A stretch of DNA of 34,072 bases from Gluconacetobacter liquefaciens (GTDB lineage Bacteria; Pseudomonadota; Alphaproteobacteria; Acetobacterales; Acetobacteraceae): positions 162,868-196,939 of the forward strand of contig NZ_QQAW01000008.1 in NCBI RefSeq assembly GCF_003350405.1, written 5' to 3'. Both the position numbers and the translations under genes were made by a program. Positions 33,669-34,072 of this stretch are shown in pieces. The notes under the pieces are model-generated. The model saw only the letters and a program-made list of their open reading frames with translations. It was not told the origin of the DNA and did no database searches. Every line of letters begins with the position of its first letter. Position 1 is the stretch's first letter.

Positions 33669-33985
33669 TCAGAAACTTGCCGAGAGCCGACCGCCGACGT
33701 AACGCGGTTCTCCCGCAATACGGAAATACGTCGTCGTATTCGATCCCGATGCCAGGAAATACTGTCTGTTCAAAAGGTTGGAGGCATAGATCGTCGCCGA
33801 CCACCATCCGTGCGTCGGACGAACGGTCAAATGGGTTCCCATCAGGAAATAATCCGGCAGACGATACGCACCGACCCCGCCGATCGCCATCGCCTGCGAA
33901 CCACGATAGGACCAGTCCAGACCGCCATCGACGGTATAACCGTGAACGAACTGCGTTTCGTAATCTGCCGATCCGTTAAGTGACT
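33669..33985 (-). pseudogene. TonB-dependent receptor, C-terminal fragment
   Basis: Last 100 or so residues of an outer-membrane receptor: beta-barrel strands (GYTVDGGLDWSYRG, MGTHLTVRPTHGWWSATIY, ASNLLNRQYFLASG) and the typical C-terminal YVGGRLSASF ending in aromatic Phe. Going upstream, the receptor frame meets a stop near 33988, where the sequence changes character. The rest of the gene is missing, probably removed or pushed away by an insertion. It may once have been the first gene of the set C operon. It is not a simple continuation of the N-terminal fragment at 8625-9360, since both lack the middle of the barrel. Confidence 0.83.
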
Positions 33986-34072
33986 GTTTGAAAAGTCATA
34001 GAACGGTCTGAAACCCTGAGGCGGCGTATGCCGACTTGGGCAGGTTTACCTATATGAGGGTAATTTCTGCCC
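33986..34072. mobile_element. Possible end of a further insertion sequence at the window edge
   Basis: The receptor sequence gives way here to unrelated DNA beginning, on the plus strand, GACTGTTTGAAAAGTCATAG. The abrupt break within a receptor gene suggests an IS terminus. Too little is present to name the family, and the other end lies outside the window. Confidence 0.35.

Noticed and set aside
8625-33985. The two receptor fragments as halves of one gene split by rearrangement
   Set aside because: Both lack the middle of the barrel, and no sequence links them; they may come from different receptors.
1-34072. CRISPR array or phage structural genes
   Set aside because: No regularly spaced repeats and no phage-type proteins were found.

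Overview
The window looks like an accessory chromosomal or plasmid region of a GC-rich Gram-negative bacterium. Three TonB-dependent receptor genes or fragments imply an outer membrane. The style of the genes and of the insertion-sequence debris suggests an alphaproteobacterium, perhaps an acetic acid bacterium (Acetobacteraceae). That placement is inference; no rRNA or other marker is present. No complete RNA gene, CRISPR array or replication origin was seen.

The window holds three catabolic gene sets separated by mobile-element debris. Set A (1-8075, all on the minus strand) reads LysR regulator, cupin, isochorismatase-fold hydrolase, ABC ATPase, ABC permease, TauD-type dioxygenase, zinc-type dehydrogenase, TonB-dependent receptor. 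Genes overlap or lie 1-15 bases apart from the cupin to the dehydrogenase. A 27-bp near-perfect palindrome lies between the LysR gene and the cupin. The set looks like a LysR-controlled uptake and oxidation operon, but no periplasmic binding protein is encoded. The receptor gene is thrown out of frame by a run of eight G/C.

Set B (8625-23896) lies between two defective copies of one IS3-family element in the same orientation (8195-8624 and 23860-25113). It contains a truncated TonB receptor, a VanB-like reductase, an acetamidase/formamidase with a poly-C frameshift, a decayed MFS gene, a cysteine hydrolase with an MFS transporter, and a tightly coupled operon of RutA-like flavin monooxygenase, M20-family protein, TauD-type dioxygenase and Rieske oxygenase. 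It also has an AraC-family regulator, a second TauD-type gene with a VOC protein, and a LigB/YgiD-type dioxygenase followed by a RutF-like flavin reductase. Together these could form an oxygenase-rich route for a nitrogen-containing, possibly aromatic compound. The substrate cannot be read from the sequence.

From 25118 to 27018 the DNA is IS debris: an IS4-type transposase tail, an AT-rich stretch with hairpins and a tRNA-3'-end-like sequence, and a degenerate IS3-family element. Set C (27125-33645) has a MarR-like regulator facing a seven-gene minus-strand operon: MFS transporter, PxpB, PxpC, PxpA, biotin carboxyl carrier protein, biotin carboxylase, and a second carrier-like protein lacking the biotinyl lysine. 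This resembles 5-oxoprolinase genes combined with the biotin half of a urea-carboxylase-like enzyme. A third receptor, only its C-terminal end, lies upstream and is cut by what may be another IS near the right edge.
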